Of a DNA stretch of 64,000 nt, positions 20,652 through 33,480 are shown piece after piece. Made by a program: the position numbers and the translations under genes. The notes under the pieces are model-generated. The model searched no databases and was not told where the DNA came from. It saw only the letters and a list, made by a program, of their open reading frames with translations. Position 1 is the stretch's first letter. The number at the start of each line of letters is the position of its first letter. The stretch comes from Aquilaria yunnanensis (taxonomy: Eukaryota; Streptophyta; Magnoliopsida; Malvales; Thymelaeaceae), in assembly GCA_039654915.1 (NCBI GenBank), contig CM077593.1, positions 55,186,501 through 55,250,500 of the forward strand, in the 5' to 3' direction.

Positions 20652-23136
20652 TGTTACCCACTCCAGGGAAATCTAGTTATGGTGCAAAAATTGTGTATTT
20701 AAAACTCCCAGAGTCATTATATTCTGTAAACCATTAGAACATACCCTCAGTGTGCATACCCATGTGGCCATATTGGGCACTATGTGAATGCATGAATATT
20801 GGTCCAACCATTACACACATATTCACATTTTATGCACACCCTGGCAGGAGGGAAGGAAAACACTAGCATAAGTCTTAATCTTAGCTACCACACAATGAGC
20901 AATCTTGTTAAGTTTAAGTAACCAGCCACTACACCCAAAACTTCCTCCAAGAAACTATATTAATCTAGCCATGTAGCCCCCCATTTCCCTTACTTAAATA
21001 TCAATTTGATACTTAAAAAAAACCTGGGAATTTGGTTTTAAATCAATGGCCCACCTATGGACCAAGTTATAGATTTTTTAAGTTAGATACAAAATTTTGA
21101 CCAAATGAACAGTAACTCATCTAACTTTGAAATGTCATAACCTTGGCTATAGGGCTCCGAATGTAGAAATTAAAAAAAAAATAGTTAAACCTCTAGATGT
21201 GTTCTAGGAATGGTCAAAATTTCATACCAAGATTCATTCTACACTGGGAGATATAGGACTTTGAGTGCAGGGTCAAAATTCTGTCACTTTGTAACCATTT
21301 TTGCCCATACAAAATTTCATAAGCGTGTAAACACTTCATTCACAATGGGTAAGCCCTCCAAGGCTATCCCATACAAGTCCAGTACACATAAGAATTTCAT
21401 GCTCTTGCATCTAGCAACTTTATATAGCCAAAACAGAATTTACAATCAAGCAGCCTATCATTCAGACTTGGACAACTTGTGGACCACATTCACATACATA
21501 GCAATACAGTCCTCAAATGCTCACATACTTGTTTCAAATTTAGTGTCATACATGTACTTGAATCCACACACTACATAATGGCCTTAATTAAGTTAAAACA
21601 TGCACCGAAGTTATAGGAGAGCTTTAGACACAACGTACTCTAGAAACAGGATGCTGGACAGCTGGTGCATACCACAGTAAGCACAATCACTAAAAATACC
21701 AAATGTTCTCCTAAAATCACCAAACTTCCCAGATCACAAGTAGATATATGGAAGTTTAATTTCCTTAAATTTTATATGAAAAATCAAACCACAAAGGTTA
21801 GTTTGAATGTGATCATTCTGCTAGACCTGAAATGGGCGGATTTGACAGGAGTAAAATTTGTTGTGAAACTTAGTATGGAGAACACTTATACTCTTAAGGA
21901 AATGTAACCCATAGTATTACTTGCATCCAAAAACATAAAAACACAAGAAAACCCAATGAAAATATCCAATATAGAGCATCCAAATGCAGCAGCCAAACAA
22001 AAAAAACAAACACGTGTGTGCGACAGCAACAATATGCATTGGTTAGTCCATAAAACATACAATAAACATATGCAAATAAGTATGGCATCCCTCCTAAAGA
22101 ATAAGCTTCATCTTATGAGATTTTAACACTAGTTAGTACCAACTTTGGGCTCTAAAAACCCCTAAATTCACTGCCATCACTGTGCACTTCACACTAGGTC
22201 ACAAAACCTTCACTAGGTGCACTCCCCTCACTAAGCTTGGTTTGTCAAGCACTTGACTGTCTCCCAAACTTAGCCATAGCTCCATGGATGTTTGAGTAAT
22301 ATAGTAAATAGCCCATGAGAGCAAGATAACTCCTTCCTTTGAGTGTATGTTGAAATTGGAGCTTGATCCTAGGTGCACTCAAGTCATAAAACCAAATAAC
22401 TTCCAATTGCCCTTTCTTGCTTTCAATTGCTTCGAGCTTCAAGCTTGGAGCTATGGTAGCTTTGGAGGAGAAATGGAAGAGAAGGTGGCTAGTGTGGGTC
22501 GAATATGGGAGAAGAAAAGAAGAAATTGGCTACTTTAAGAGGCTTAACCAAGCTTTAGTGCACTAAACACCCTTAATAGCCTTAATTAAGCTTTATGTCA
22601 TTTTCATGACTTCTAAGCGAATGTTTCTTTGGCTTAAACACATGGCCCACATTTGAATCCTTTTCCCCTTTCCAAAGACAACATTAGTAGTATAGGAGAT
22701 CTCTAAATTGCTTTTATTTGACTCAAGTCAAAAGGTTGAATACCCTAAGGCTTGCACTAGGACACTTTAGTCCTTCAAGCCTCTTGTGTTTTATTTGTCC
22801 AAACTTGTCTTTGATTAGCAATTTTATCCTCTAAGAGCACTTTCATACCATTCATATCCTTCCCGTAACTCTCCAAAGCTCTTTCCTGAAAGTTTTGCAA
22901 TTGAGTACCCGAATTTCCAAAATCATACAAAAAAGTACATAGGTTGCTCGACAAACAAGTAATCAGTAAGGCTTTTCTTGGGGCCCAAGTTACCAACTCA
23001 AAACACTTTTAAGGAGGTGTTGATCATGTCTTTTTCCCCACACACTTCAATCACTATGGTCAGAATTACACAATATAATGGTTTTTTACCATTATGCCAC
23101 ACTTTGTAATTTTCCCATTTTTATGAGGTGGTGGCA
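20652..23136 (-). mobile_element. B2 3' LTR
   Basis: 2485 bp, full length. On the element strand it starts TGCCACCACC (T to C at the third position of the usual TGTTACC) and ends GGGTAACA at 20652. Together with the solo LTR at 27087-30928 it represents a sub-type differing from B1 and B5 in the middle (compare 22440-22700). Confidence 0.9.
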
Positions 23137-23149
23137 ATCCTCCCCCCTT
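23137..23149 (-). other. B2 polypurine tract
   Basis: The minus strand reads AAGGGGGGAGGAT at the LTR boundary. Confidence 0.75.
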
Positions 23150-24385
23150 AAAAATTTTGGTCCTCCAAAGTTGCCTTTAGCTTTAGGCATTCCATAGGAT
23201 ACCTTTCCATAACGTCTTTCTCAGTTTACCAGGTTGCTTCCCTTTCAAAGTGGTGTGACCACTGAACTTTAACCATAGGAATGAGCATATTTCTTAACCT
23301 TCTGGTATCCTTGGCTAAGATAGCTATAGGTTTCTCTCCATATCTCAAGTTAGTTTCCAATTGTATGTCTTCCACTGCAATAGCATGCTTTGTGTCCAAT
23401 AGATACTTCGTTGTGCAACCTTTAGCCAAACATTGTCACCAACCTCAAACTCCAAGTCTATCATTCTTTTATTCAAATAGGTTGTGGTTCTTTCATTGGC
23501 TGCCTTCAATCTCTCTTGAATCTTTTTGATCTAGGTAGTAGCCTACTCAATGATTTTGGTACCCAACTCTAGCCTATCTGAGGCTTCCACCCAACAGTGG
23601 GGCGTCATGTACCATCTTCTATATAATGCCTAATAAGATGCCATGCCATTGGTGCTCTAATAACTATTATTATAGGAAAATCCACCAATGCAAGTGTTGT
23701 TGCCATTCACCCTTGGAATCCAACACACAACCCTTGAGCATGTCTTCCAGTATCTATATTAGCCTTTCAGTTCGCCAATTAGTTTGAGAGTGATAAGTAG
23801 TACTCAGGTGGATTTTGGTACGTAGTGATTTGTGAAAAGCACTCCAAAACCAAGTTGTAAATCTTGGATCTCTATTAGATATAATTGAATATTTTATTCC
23901 ATGTAGTCTGACTATATCTTGGATATCTAGCTGAGCAAACTTCTCTACAGAATCTATGAGTTTCCTAGTTAAGAAGTGGGCACATTTGGTTACCCTATAC
24001 ACAATGACCATAATTATATCATGTCTTAATCTGGTCATAGGCATCCTAGTCAAACTGTCCATGATTATGTTGCCCTACTTTCTCACTGGTATAGGTCAAG
24101 TCTGTAGGGTACCAGCTGGCTTCTGGTGCTCAACCTTTACCAGCTGGCATGTGGAACATTTGGAGACATCAGTAGCTTTGTCTCTCTTCATGTTTGGCCA
24201 CCAAAAGTGAGTCTTCAAGTTTTAATACATTTCCGACTTCCTGGATGAATGCTTGACTTGCTTGTGTGAGCTTCTTCAAGTATTTCATCACTGAGCTTTG
24301 GTCCTTTTGACATATTGATTCGGTCCTTGAAGTACAGTAATCCTTGTTTGTAGACAAAGGATTCATATAAGGAACCTTTTTCTTT
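23150..24385 (-). pseudogene. B2 integrase and chromodomain-like tail, degraded
   Basis: 23429-23226 carries the chromodomain-like tail ('VKVQWSHHFEREATW'). Relative to B1 about 170 bases are missing at 23406, so the GPY/F motif is gone. 24062-23754 carries the core with 'SNRDPRFTTWFWSAF' and a damaged 'HSQTNWRTER' where B1 has 'HPQTDGQSER'. 24366-24169 carries part of the zinc-finger region. Frames are broken between all of these. Confidence 0.75.
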
Positions 24386-25790
24386 TTATGATATCCTTTT
24401 CAAATCAGAATCTATCTCTTGAGCCTTTCTGACCTTTTCAATGCATCCCGATTGGATTGCCAATGTGTAGATTTGGGCTTCCTCCCACTTATGCCACTTA
24501 TGCCATAGGCATAGCTGACTATTCTGGTCATCATGATCAGTTATGGATCTTCCTTTAAAAAGACTCATGTACTTCCTGCTCAAGGCATTTGCTACCACAT
24601 TGCCTTTGGCCTCTGTCCACTCTATGTTGTAGTTGTAGTCCTAGATGTACTCTAACCATCTCCTTTTCCTTATGTTCAACTATTTCTGAGTGAATAAGTA
24701 GTTTAGGCTTTCATGTTTAGTATAGTTCACAAAGGAACTACCCATCAAGTAATGCCTTCATTGCCTCAAAGAAAAAGTCACTGCTGCCAGTTCTAGGTCA
24801 TGGGTAGGATAATTTTGCTCATAAGGTCTGAACTAGCTTGATGCATAAGCAACGACATTTCAATTTTGCATAATTACACAACTTAACCGAAATCTAGATG
24901 CATCTATATAGATGGTGTAGGGATTGCTAGGATCAGAAAAAATTAGTACAGGAGCTTTAATCAACCTTTTCTTGAGCACCTGGAAAGCTTTTTTAGATTT
25001 CTCAGTCAACTCAAATGTTTGACCTTTCTTGGTCAGACGAGTAAGAACTGAGGCAATCATGGAAAAGCCTAATACAAATCTTTTATAGTATCTAGCTAAT
25101 ACTAGGAAAGTTTTGATTTCTGTTATAGTCTTTGCTCTTTCCCACTCTTGCACTGGCTTAACCTTTTCAGGGTCTGCCTTAAAGACTTGTGCATCTATGA
25201 TGAGTCCCAGGAAATATACTTCCTTTATCTAGAAATGGCACCTGGATAACTTGGCATAAGGCTGATGTTCCAATAAAGTCTTTAAGATAGTCTTTGGATG
25301 ATGTTCATGATTAGTTTCATCCTTGGAATACTCTAGGATGTCATCAATGAACACAACCACAAATTTGTCTAGATGTGGTATGAACACCTTGTTCATCAGG
25401 TCCACAAAAACAACTAGGGCATTAGTCAAACCAAATGGCATGACAACAGACTCAAAATGCCCATATCTAGTCCTAAATGAAGTCTTAGGAATAGCCTCTT
25501 CCTTTACTCTCAACTGGAAGTATCTAGATCTCAAATCTATCTTGGAGAAGATCTTAGCTCCCTTGAGTTAATCAAATAGATCCTCAATCCTAGGGAGTGG
25601 ATACTTATTCTTGATAGTCACTATATCAATCATCCTGTAGTCAATGCACAGTCTTAATGATCCATCCTTCTTATTCATAAGGAGCACTAGAGCTCTTCAT
25701 GGTGAAACACTTGGCCTTATGAACCTTTTTTCAAAAAGTCATCAATTTGTTTCTTGAGCTCATTCATGTCTGTGATAGGCATTTAGTAAG
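24386..25790 (-). pseudogene. B2 reverse transcriptase and RNase H, degraded
   Basis: 25534-25229 encodes RT with the catalytic box '[15 protein letters not shown]'. 25153-24860 encodes the connection ('FLVLARYYKRFV') and the RNase H start ('TIYIDASRFRLSCVIMQN'). 24860-24600 continues RNase H with stops, and 24598-24386 begins 'MVANALSRKYMSLFKG', the end of RNase H. B2 is the only minus-strand B copy that retains RNase H. Frames do not connect. Confidence 0.75.
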
Positions 25791-26460
25791 GAAGAATGGA
25801 TATTGGACTAACTCCTCATTGCAGCTTGATTACAAACTCAATCTCCCTTGGTGGAGGAATACCTGGCATGTCTTTAGGAAAGTCTTGTGGAAAGTCTCTC
25901 ACTATAGGTATTATGTCCACTTCTTCATCACAGTGCAATTCATTCAATGCATAACAATAATCATGCTCAAAAATCATAGGTATCTCATCTAACACGTCTA
26001 GGTCCATGCCATGGATTTCATACACTAGTTCCTTAGAATTCACTAATGCATGCACTTCACCATTAGGCAATGTGACTTCTCTGTTAGTATAATCAATTCT
26101 TATGTAATGCATAGCAACCAATTCATACCCAAGACCTCCATCATACTTAGGAATATCCAACACTAGTAAATTAGTCATGACCTTAGTCTTTCCTACTACT
26201 AGCTCAGAATTCTTAGCTTGTTCATTAGTGAAAAGACATTGACTACCTACTATTTTCACTAAGGATATTCTAGGCATGATTTCAATAGGAAAATTCATGG
26301 CATCGATCAATTTTCCTGCCATTTTAAGCAAAGATGCATCGGTATCAAACATAACACTAACAAGCACACCACTTAGGTAAATATTACCTCTTAGCGCTCT
26401 TCTCTATGATGTCTCTAGCCTTTCCACTTGGATCACTCTGCCAACTCTTTGCACTTGAGG
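25791..26460 (-). pseudogene. B2 protease region
   Basis: 26367-25816 is open for 183 codons. The catalytic box reads 'VMFDTDASLLKMAG' where B1 has 'VLFDTGASVSIVSR': Gly of the DTG triad is Asp, which should abolish activity. 'ELVAMHYIRIDYTNREVTL' and the linker to RT follow. Confidence 0.75.
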
Positions 26461-27086
26461 CCTTGGGATTGGAGGAACTGGTCTCTAATGTCCCTCTGTT
26501 AGCGCTCCCTTTCTAGGTCCTGCTTTAGTAGGCCTCACTAGACCTTGGTCTTCTGGCCATCTTCCTTGAACATGCGGGCAATCCTTAACATAGTGATCCA
26601 TTGCACCACTTCTCAGACACGCTTAAGTATCAACATAGCAAGGTTTCTTTCCGTGAAACTTTTCCCATCTTGGGCACCTTAGGCCAAGGGGCTTCCCTTT
26701 AACCTTGCCCTTGCCACCAGAATTGGAATTCTTGGCAATTCCCTTGCCATGTGGTTGCTTCTTCTGCTTGTTTCTTGTTTGGTTATATTCGCCTGGTCCA
26801 CTAGGACAGTACGTTGTCTCATTCTCCATTTGCTTTAGTAATAGATCCTTTTACACTGCTTCATAATATGTCACTGGCTCAAATGACCTCACAGCCTTTC
26901 TGATATCTAATCTTAGGCCTTTAACAAATCTCTTTGCTTTCAACTCCTCCAGTCCATCATACTGAGGAGCATATCTCACTACGTGATTGAATTTATGCTC
27001 ATACTCTAGGACACTCAAGCTGTCCTACATTAGAGCATCAACTATAGCTTACTTCATGTCCTTGATAACATCACTGATATACTGCT
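26461..27086 (-). pseudogene. B2 gag, C-terminal part
   Basis: Continues the gag of other B copies up to the target of the solo LTR at 27087. Read on the minus strand the zinc knuckle near 26585-26630 is C-LRS-GAMD-H-YVKD-C, so the second Cys is Ser. 26829-26623 is the open basic stretch ahead of the knuckle. Gag resumes at 30929-30985. Confidence 0.7.
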
Positions 27087-27322
27087 TGTTACCACCTCAC
27101 AAAAATGGGAAAATTACAAAGTGTGGCAAAATGCTCAAGAATGAATATATTGTGTAATTCTCACCATAGTGATTGAACTATGAAGGGTAAATGGTATGAT
27201 CAACACCTCCTTAAAAGTGTTCTAAGTTGGTAACTTGGCCCCCAAGAAAAGCCTTAAGGACTGCTTGTTTGTCGAGCAACCTATGGATTTTTTTGTAAGG
27301 TTTTGGACTTTTGGGTACTTAA

Positions 27323-28679
27323 TGTTAGTGTTGTGCCCAAAATCCAATCACAAGATGATTGTATTTTGTACATTAAGGCATGATATTTTATTGAGGCATT
27401 AATCCAATAATTATGTTTGTTGTTCCATTTCTACATAACATAATAAACATAATTATAACCCTAGAATAATGATATACTTAAATGTCCTTCGTCTAGTATT
27501 ATTGTGGAGTGGGTTACAAGGATACATAATGACTAGCATATGTGGAGACTAATATATGATATGTAGTCTACATATGTGTACAAATTGGAGAACTTTTGTA
27601 CTAGACCGACCCACCATGAGAACGCTACATGGATCGTTATATGAGTGCCATAAGTGAATTTGATATGTAGTCCTTTGACCTAAGGTCATCAAGGTTCTCT
27701 ACATGTGAGTCACATATTTTGATACTTCCTTTAGTTGCTCGTAACTGAGTGACCTCAAAGGAGGTCATTGGGTATGTCACATATCATGTAGAGGGTTTTG
27801 TATGATCAAGAAAGGGATCTATCCCTCCTATGTGATGGGAGTGATGTCTTCAGGCTTCTTGATAGAGTGACAGTAAGAAAATGCATGGCTATGCTTAGAT
27901 GACTGGATATACGATATTAATGTCATCAATTTAAGTTAGTCTACTCGGTAATCAAGAAACAATAGATCAGGCTATACGAGGGTGACACATTCCATGTCTC
28001 ATGCTTGGTCTTGATATCTTGGAAAAAGGGCCAACGGTATACATGGATAATGATCGTAGAGGTTTAGTTGAATCACCAACTATCTTGTCAGTTGGGTACC
28101 AATGTGGTAAGAGCCTATTGTGTCACACGCATAAAGCCTGTTTGGATTATTTGAGTGCATGGGCTAATTTATTTGGGTTATGGTTTCATGATAATTTTGT
28201 ATTAATAATTGGCCCAAAAGTAGAGCCATTATTAAGCCTAAAATTAAACCTAATTGGATTAGGGCTTTAAAACCAATTACGCTTGTGAGTTAAGTCTCAC
28301 TATAAATACATCATATAGTGAGAATTTCACAACTCTTTCCCTAGCCTTACAAAAGTATGAACTCAAAAGAGTTCTAAAAAATAGCCACACTCTTCTTATG
28401 CCATTCCTTGGAGGACACAAGCTAGCACTGTGGGTGCAAGAAAAATGCATTTGCGGGGATGTGGTGGAAGAGTGGTGATCCCGAGTGATTTGTGTGGATA
28501 TCGTAGAGAGTTTGAACATGTTAACTATTTAGGTTTTTTGATTCAACTCAGCAGTTGTGTGAAAGATCTCAACTGAATTAGGTATGAAAATTTTGAACAC
28601 CCAGTTTACCCAATTTCACTTGGATCGTGGAGGGTTTCGGTTACATTCCCCTGTGGTTGTTTGGCTCCCAAAACCTACA
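27323..28679 (+). mobile_element. Copia-type solo LTR
   Basis: 1357 bp from TGTTAGTGTTG to AACCTACA, flanked by exact CTTAA at 27318-27322 and 28680-28684. It matches the LTR at 62000-62918, which is followed by a primer site, so the family is Ty1/copia-like by its LTR and primer spacing, with no coding region seen in the window. The TATA box at 28301 sets the plus orientation. The host LTR resumes right after the duplication (ATTGAAAAAAACTCAAG). Confidence 0.85.
28295..28323 (+). promoter_or_regulatory. Copia LTR TATA box inside a perfect 10-bp inverted repeat
   Basis: TCTCACTATA (28295-28304) and TATAGTGAGA (28314-28323) are exact reverse complements with nine bases between. TATAAATA at 28301-28308 overlaps the left arm and is the likely core promoter. 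In the other copy (near 62553) the left arm is kept and the right arm has decayed. Confidence 0.7.
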
Positions 28680-30928
28680 CTTAATTGAAAAAAACTCAAG
28701 AAAGAGCTTTGGAGAGTTATGGGAAGGAGATGAATGGTATGAAAGTTCTATTGGAGGACCAAATTGCCTATGGAAGACAAGTGTGGGCAAAGACAAGCAT
28801 AAAGGACTTGAAGGACTTAAGTTTCCTAGTGTAAGCCTTTGGTTGTTTATGCTTATGACTTAAGTCAATTAGGAGCATTTTGGAGTTATCCCACTCGAGA
28901 AAAGAAAGCCAAATCAAGATAAGGATGGTCAAATATGGTCCAACTGATTAAGCTTAAGAAAACATAGTCTTGTAGCAAGGAAAATGACATAAAGCATGCT
29001 TAAGGCTAGTTAACTGTGTTTTGTGCACTTGTCTTTATAAGTGGTTATCTTTGTCTTTATCTCCCCCATTTGGCCTCTTCCAAGAACAAAAATGTAGCCC
29101 CACCACCTATACACTTCCTCCATATCCACCATACCTCCAAGCTCGAAGCTAGAAGCAATTAAAAGCAAAAAAGGGCAATTGGAAGCTATTTGGTGCAAAG
29201 ACTTTAGTACACCTAGGATCAATCTCCCATTCTAGCATACCCATCAAGGTAAGGAGTTCTCTTACTCTCATGGAATGTTCACTGTATTATTCAAACATCC
29301 ATGGAGCTACAAATAAGTTTTGAAAAGAGTAAAGTGCTTGATGAGCTAAGCTTAGTGAGGGGAGTGCACTTAGTGAAGGTTTTGTGATCTCGTGTGAAGT
29401 GCACAGTGATGGTAGTGAATTTAAGGCTTTCTAGAGCCCAAAGTTAGTACTGAATATTGTTCAAACTCTCCTAAGACCAAGCTTATGATTGAGGAGGGCT
29501 TCCATAGTGATCTACTTGTGTTTATTATAGGTTTTATGGACTAACCAATGTTAATTGTTATTGCCGCGTACATATGTTTGATGTTTGTGTTTGGCTGCTG
29601 CATTTGATTGCTATATGTTGGATATATGCATTTTTTTTATTGTGTTGTAGTGTCTTTGGATAAAGGTGATACCAAGGGTTACACTACCTTAAGAGTATAA
29701 GTGTTCTCCTTAATAAGTTTCATAACGAAACTTACTCCCCCAAAATCTGCCCATTTTAGGTCCAGCAGAAAGATTACATTCAAACTGACACTTGTGGTTT
29801 GATTTTTTACCCAAACTTTCATGAACTTGAACTTCCATGTATCTAGTTATGATCTGGAAATTTTAGAGATTTTAGGAGCACATTTGTTATTTTTAGTGAT
29901 GGTTCTTATTGTCTTACACAACAGCTGTCCAGCACCCTTTTATGGAGTGCATTGTGTCTCAAGCATCTCCTGTGACTTGAGTGCATGTCTTTAGGTAAGT
30001 TAAGGCCATGATGTAGTGCATGGATACATGTACATGTAAGTTATGTAAATTTGAAACAAGCTTGTGAACATTTGAGGATGGTTTTGCTATGCATGTGAAG
30101 CTATGCACAAGCTATTTAAGTGTGAATGATCTGCTTGTTTGTAAATTCTGTTTTGGTCACATAAATTTGGTATATGCAAGAGCATGTAATTCTTATGTGT
30201 GTTGGACATGTATGAGATAGCCTTGGAGGGCTTACCCCTTGTAAATAAAGTGTTTGCACACTTATGAAATTTTGTATGGACATAACGATCATAAAGTGGA
30301 TAGAATTTTGACCCTGCACTCAAAGTTCTATATCTTGTGTAGAACGAGTTTTGGTACTAAATTTTGGCCATACCTAGAGTGAATCAAAATGTTTAATTGG
30401 GATTTATAATTTCTGCATTTGGATCCCTGTAGCCATATTTATGATGTTGCAAAGTTGACTGAGTTACTGTTCATTTAGTCAGAATTTTGTAGCCAACTTA
30501 AAAAATCTATAACTTGGTCCATATGTGGGCTATTGATGTCAAACCAAATTTCATGGTTAGGTTCAAGTTTCTACATGATAATGAAAGAAAGATAACATAG
30601 GGGTACATGGCTAGATTAATATAGTTTTTTGAAGGAAGTTTCAAGTGCAGTGGCTGGTTACTTAAACTTAACAAGATTGCCTAATATGTGGTAGCCAAGA
30701 TTAAGACTTGTACTAGTGTTTTCCTTCCTTGTTGCCATAGTGTTCATAAAATTTGAATATATGCATAACGGTTGGACTAATATGCATGCATTTACATAAT
30801 GCCCAAGAGGACCACTTGGGTAAGCACACTAACGGTATTGTTCTAATGGCCTGCAGAACATACCAATCTTGGGAGTTTTAAATGCAAAATTTTGGCACCA
30901 TAACTTAGGTACCACAGAGTGGGTAACA

Positions 30929-30985
30929 CTACTCCTAAAAAACTTGAGTGAACTTTGACTAGCTCATCTTTATTTTTCTTCTTAG
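30929..30985 (-). pseudogene. B2 gag, continuation after solo LTR
   Basis: Only 57 bases, matching B3 gag at 48689-48745, before another B LTR end begins at 30986. Confidence 0.7.
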
Positions 30986-31809
30986 TGTTACCTACTCTGG
31001 GGTAGTCTAGTTATGGTGCCAAAATTGTGTGTTTAAAATCCCAGGATTGGTATGTCCTGTAGGCCATCAGAACAATACCCTTAATGTGCATACCCAAGTG
31101 CCCTCTTGGGCACTATGTGAATACATGAATATTGGTCCAACCATTACACACATATTTTCTTTTTATGCACATCATGGTAGCAAGGAAGAAAAACACTAGC
31201 ACAGGTCTTAATCTTGGCTACCATACATTAGGCAATCTTGTTAAGTTCATGTTTCCAGCCACTGCACCCAAACATCTCCCAAAAAGACTATGTTAATCTA
31301 CCCTGTATCTCCCCTATTTTCTTCACTCAATTATCAAGTAGAAACCTAAACCAAACCAAGGAATTTGGTTTTACATCCACTTCCCATCTATGGACCTTGT
31401 TATGGATTTTTTAAGTTGGTTACAAAATTCTAACCAAATGAACAGGAAATTAGCCAAATTTACAATATCATAAGTTTGGTTACAAGGCTCCAAATGTAGG
31501 AATTCCAAATCCCAGTTAAACCTCTAGCTGTGATCTAGGTTTGATCAAAATTTCATACCAAGATTCACTCTACACAGGGAGATATAGAACTTTAGTGCTG
31601 GGTCAAAATTCTGTCCACTTTATGACCTTTATGCCCATACAAAATTTCATAAGTGTGCAAATACTTCATTTACCAGGGGTAATCCCTCCAAGGCTATCCC
31701 ATACTTGTCCAATACACATAGGAATTACATTCTATTGCGTATAGCAAATTTATGTGGTCAAAATAGAATTTACAAACAAGCAGGCCATCATTCACACTTA
31801 GACAGCTGC
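30986..31809 (-). mobile_element. Family-B LTR fragment (U5-side third)
   Basis: It starts on the top strand TGTTACCTACTCTGGGG, the end of a minus-oriented LTR, and matches about 825 bp of B LTRs. It stops at 31809, where a plus-oriented LTR start is found. The remaining two thirds are missing. Confidence 0.8.
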
Positions 31810-33480
31810 TGTTACCACCACACAAAATGCGAGAATTTCAAGTGTCAGAATGGCTAAAAACCATTATATTGTGTAATTCTCACCATAGTGATTGAAGTGT
31901 GGGGGCTAAAAGGCATGATCAACACCTCCTTAAAAGTATTCCAAGCTGGTAACTTGACCCCCAAGAAAAGCCTAAAGGGTTGATTGTTTGTCAACAACCT
32001 ATGGACTTTTTTGTAAGGTTTTGGAAATTTGGGTACTCAATTGAAAAAATCTCAATAAAGAGACTTAGAGAGTTATGGGAAGGATGTAAATGGTATGAAA
32101 CTACTATTGGAGGACCAAAATTGCTCATGGAAGACAAGTTTAGACAAAGGAAACACTAGAGGCATTAAGGACCTAAATGTCTTAGCGTAAAACTTAAGGT
32201 GTTCAAGCTTTTGACTTAAGTCTAAGGGTGGAATTGTGGGTTTGTCCCCCCCTGGGGGAGGCAACCAAGACTTGATAATTAGTAAAAAATATTGGGTACA
32301 TGTGTACCAATGAGTTTAAGACAAAGAAACCACAATTAGTGGGAAGGAAAATGACATAAAGCAAGGTAAAGCTTGTTTAAGTGTATTTTGTGCCCTTAAG
32401 CTCATTTAAGACCATTTAAGTGGCCAAATCACTTTTCCCTCTCTCATTTTTTTCCTCCTCCTACCCAAGAACACAGCCATACTTCATCCATAGTCACCAC
32501 ACCTTCAAATTTGCAATTGATTTAAATTGAAGGCAAAAGGAAGCAATTGGAAGCAAACTATAGCTATTCCCTGGATACTTCAAGGGTCAAGCTTGATTTT
32601 TGGCCAACACACTTTGGGAAGGGTTCCCATGCTCTCATGGGTTGTTTTCTGTATTTTCAAGCAACCATGGAGCTAGGGCTAAGCTTGGAAGAGAGCCATG
32701 AGCTTGATGAACCAAGCTTAGTGAGGGGAGTGCACTTATTGAAGGTTTTGTGACCTAGTGTGAGGTGTACAAAGATGGCAGTAAAATGAGGGTTTCTAGA
32801 GCCCAAAGTTAGTACTAACTAGTTTTCAAAGCCTCCTAAGACCAAGGATTAGCTTAAGGAGGGCTGCCATAGTGATTTGTTTATCTTTATTATGTGTTTT
32901 ATGGACTAACCTATGGTATATGTTGCTGCCACATCTCATGTGCTTGTTGTTTGTGTTTGGCAGCTGGTTGCTATATCTTGTATATATGCATTATGGTTTT
33001 TTTGTTTTAGTGTCTTTGGATTTAGGTTTTAATGATGGTATACTGCCTATTGAATCCAAGTGCTACCCTTACTAAGTTTCTCAATGAAACTTACTCCCCT
33101 CAATTCTATCATTTCAGGTCCAGCAGAAAGATGACCTTCAAAATGACCTTTGTTGTTTGAGTTTTAATCTAAAATTTCAGGTACATGAAATTCCATATGT
33201 CTAGTTGTGATCTAGAAATTTTGGTGATTTTAGGAGCACATTTGGTATTTTGAATGGTGGTACTTATTGTGGTATGCAGCAGCTGTCCAACATCCTATGC
33301 AGCAGCTGTCCAGCATCCTGTTCTAGAGTCCATTGTGTCTTAGGCCCTCTTGTAACTTAGGGTGTGCATTTAGCTGAGTTAACACCATTATTTAGTGAAT
33401 GTATGTATTTACATGTAGTGTATGTAGGATAAGACAAGTATATGAACATTAGAGTAATTTTTTGGCTATGTAAGTGAAGC
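31810..33480 (+). mobile_element. Family-B LTR, 3'-truncated
   Basis: It starts TGTTACCACCACAC and matches B5's LTR (59373 onward) for about 1670 bp, to 'GGCTATGTAAGTGA' near 33475. It then joins element A gag without an LTR end. It contains a 20-bp-scale duplication at 33276-33318 (GCAGCAGCTGTCCA repeated). Confidence 0.8.

Larger units (their letters stand above)
27087..30928 (+). mobile_element. Family-B solo LTR inserted in B2 gag, itself interrupted
   Basis: It starts TGTTACCACC and ends GTGGGTAACA. Without the nested copia LTR and one copy of that LTR's target duplication it is 2480 bp, the family-B LTR length. Flanks are CTGCT (27082-27086) and CTACT (30929-30933), a 5-bp duplication with one mismatch. 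Gag sequence of B2 is continuous across it (compare 48689-48740 in B3), so this is an LTR inserted there with no internal region, a solo LTR. It lies in inverted orientation to the B2 LTR. Confidence 0.85.

Noticed and set aside
33276..33318. GCAGCAGCTGTCCA repeat as a possible microsatellite or CRISPR-like array
   Set aside because: Only two copies, a local duplication inside a family-B LTR; eukaryotic context rules out CRISPR.
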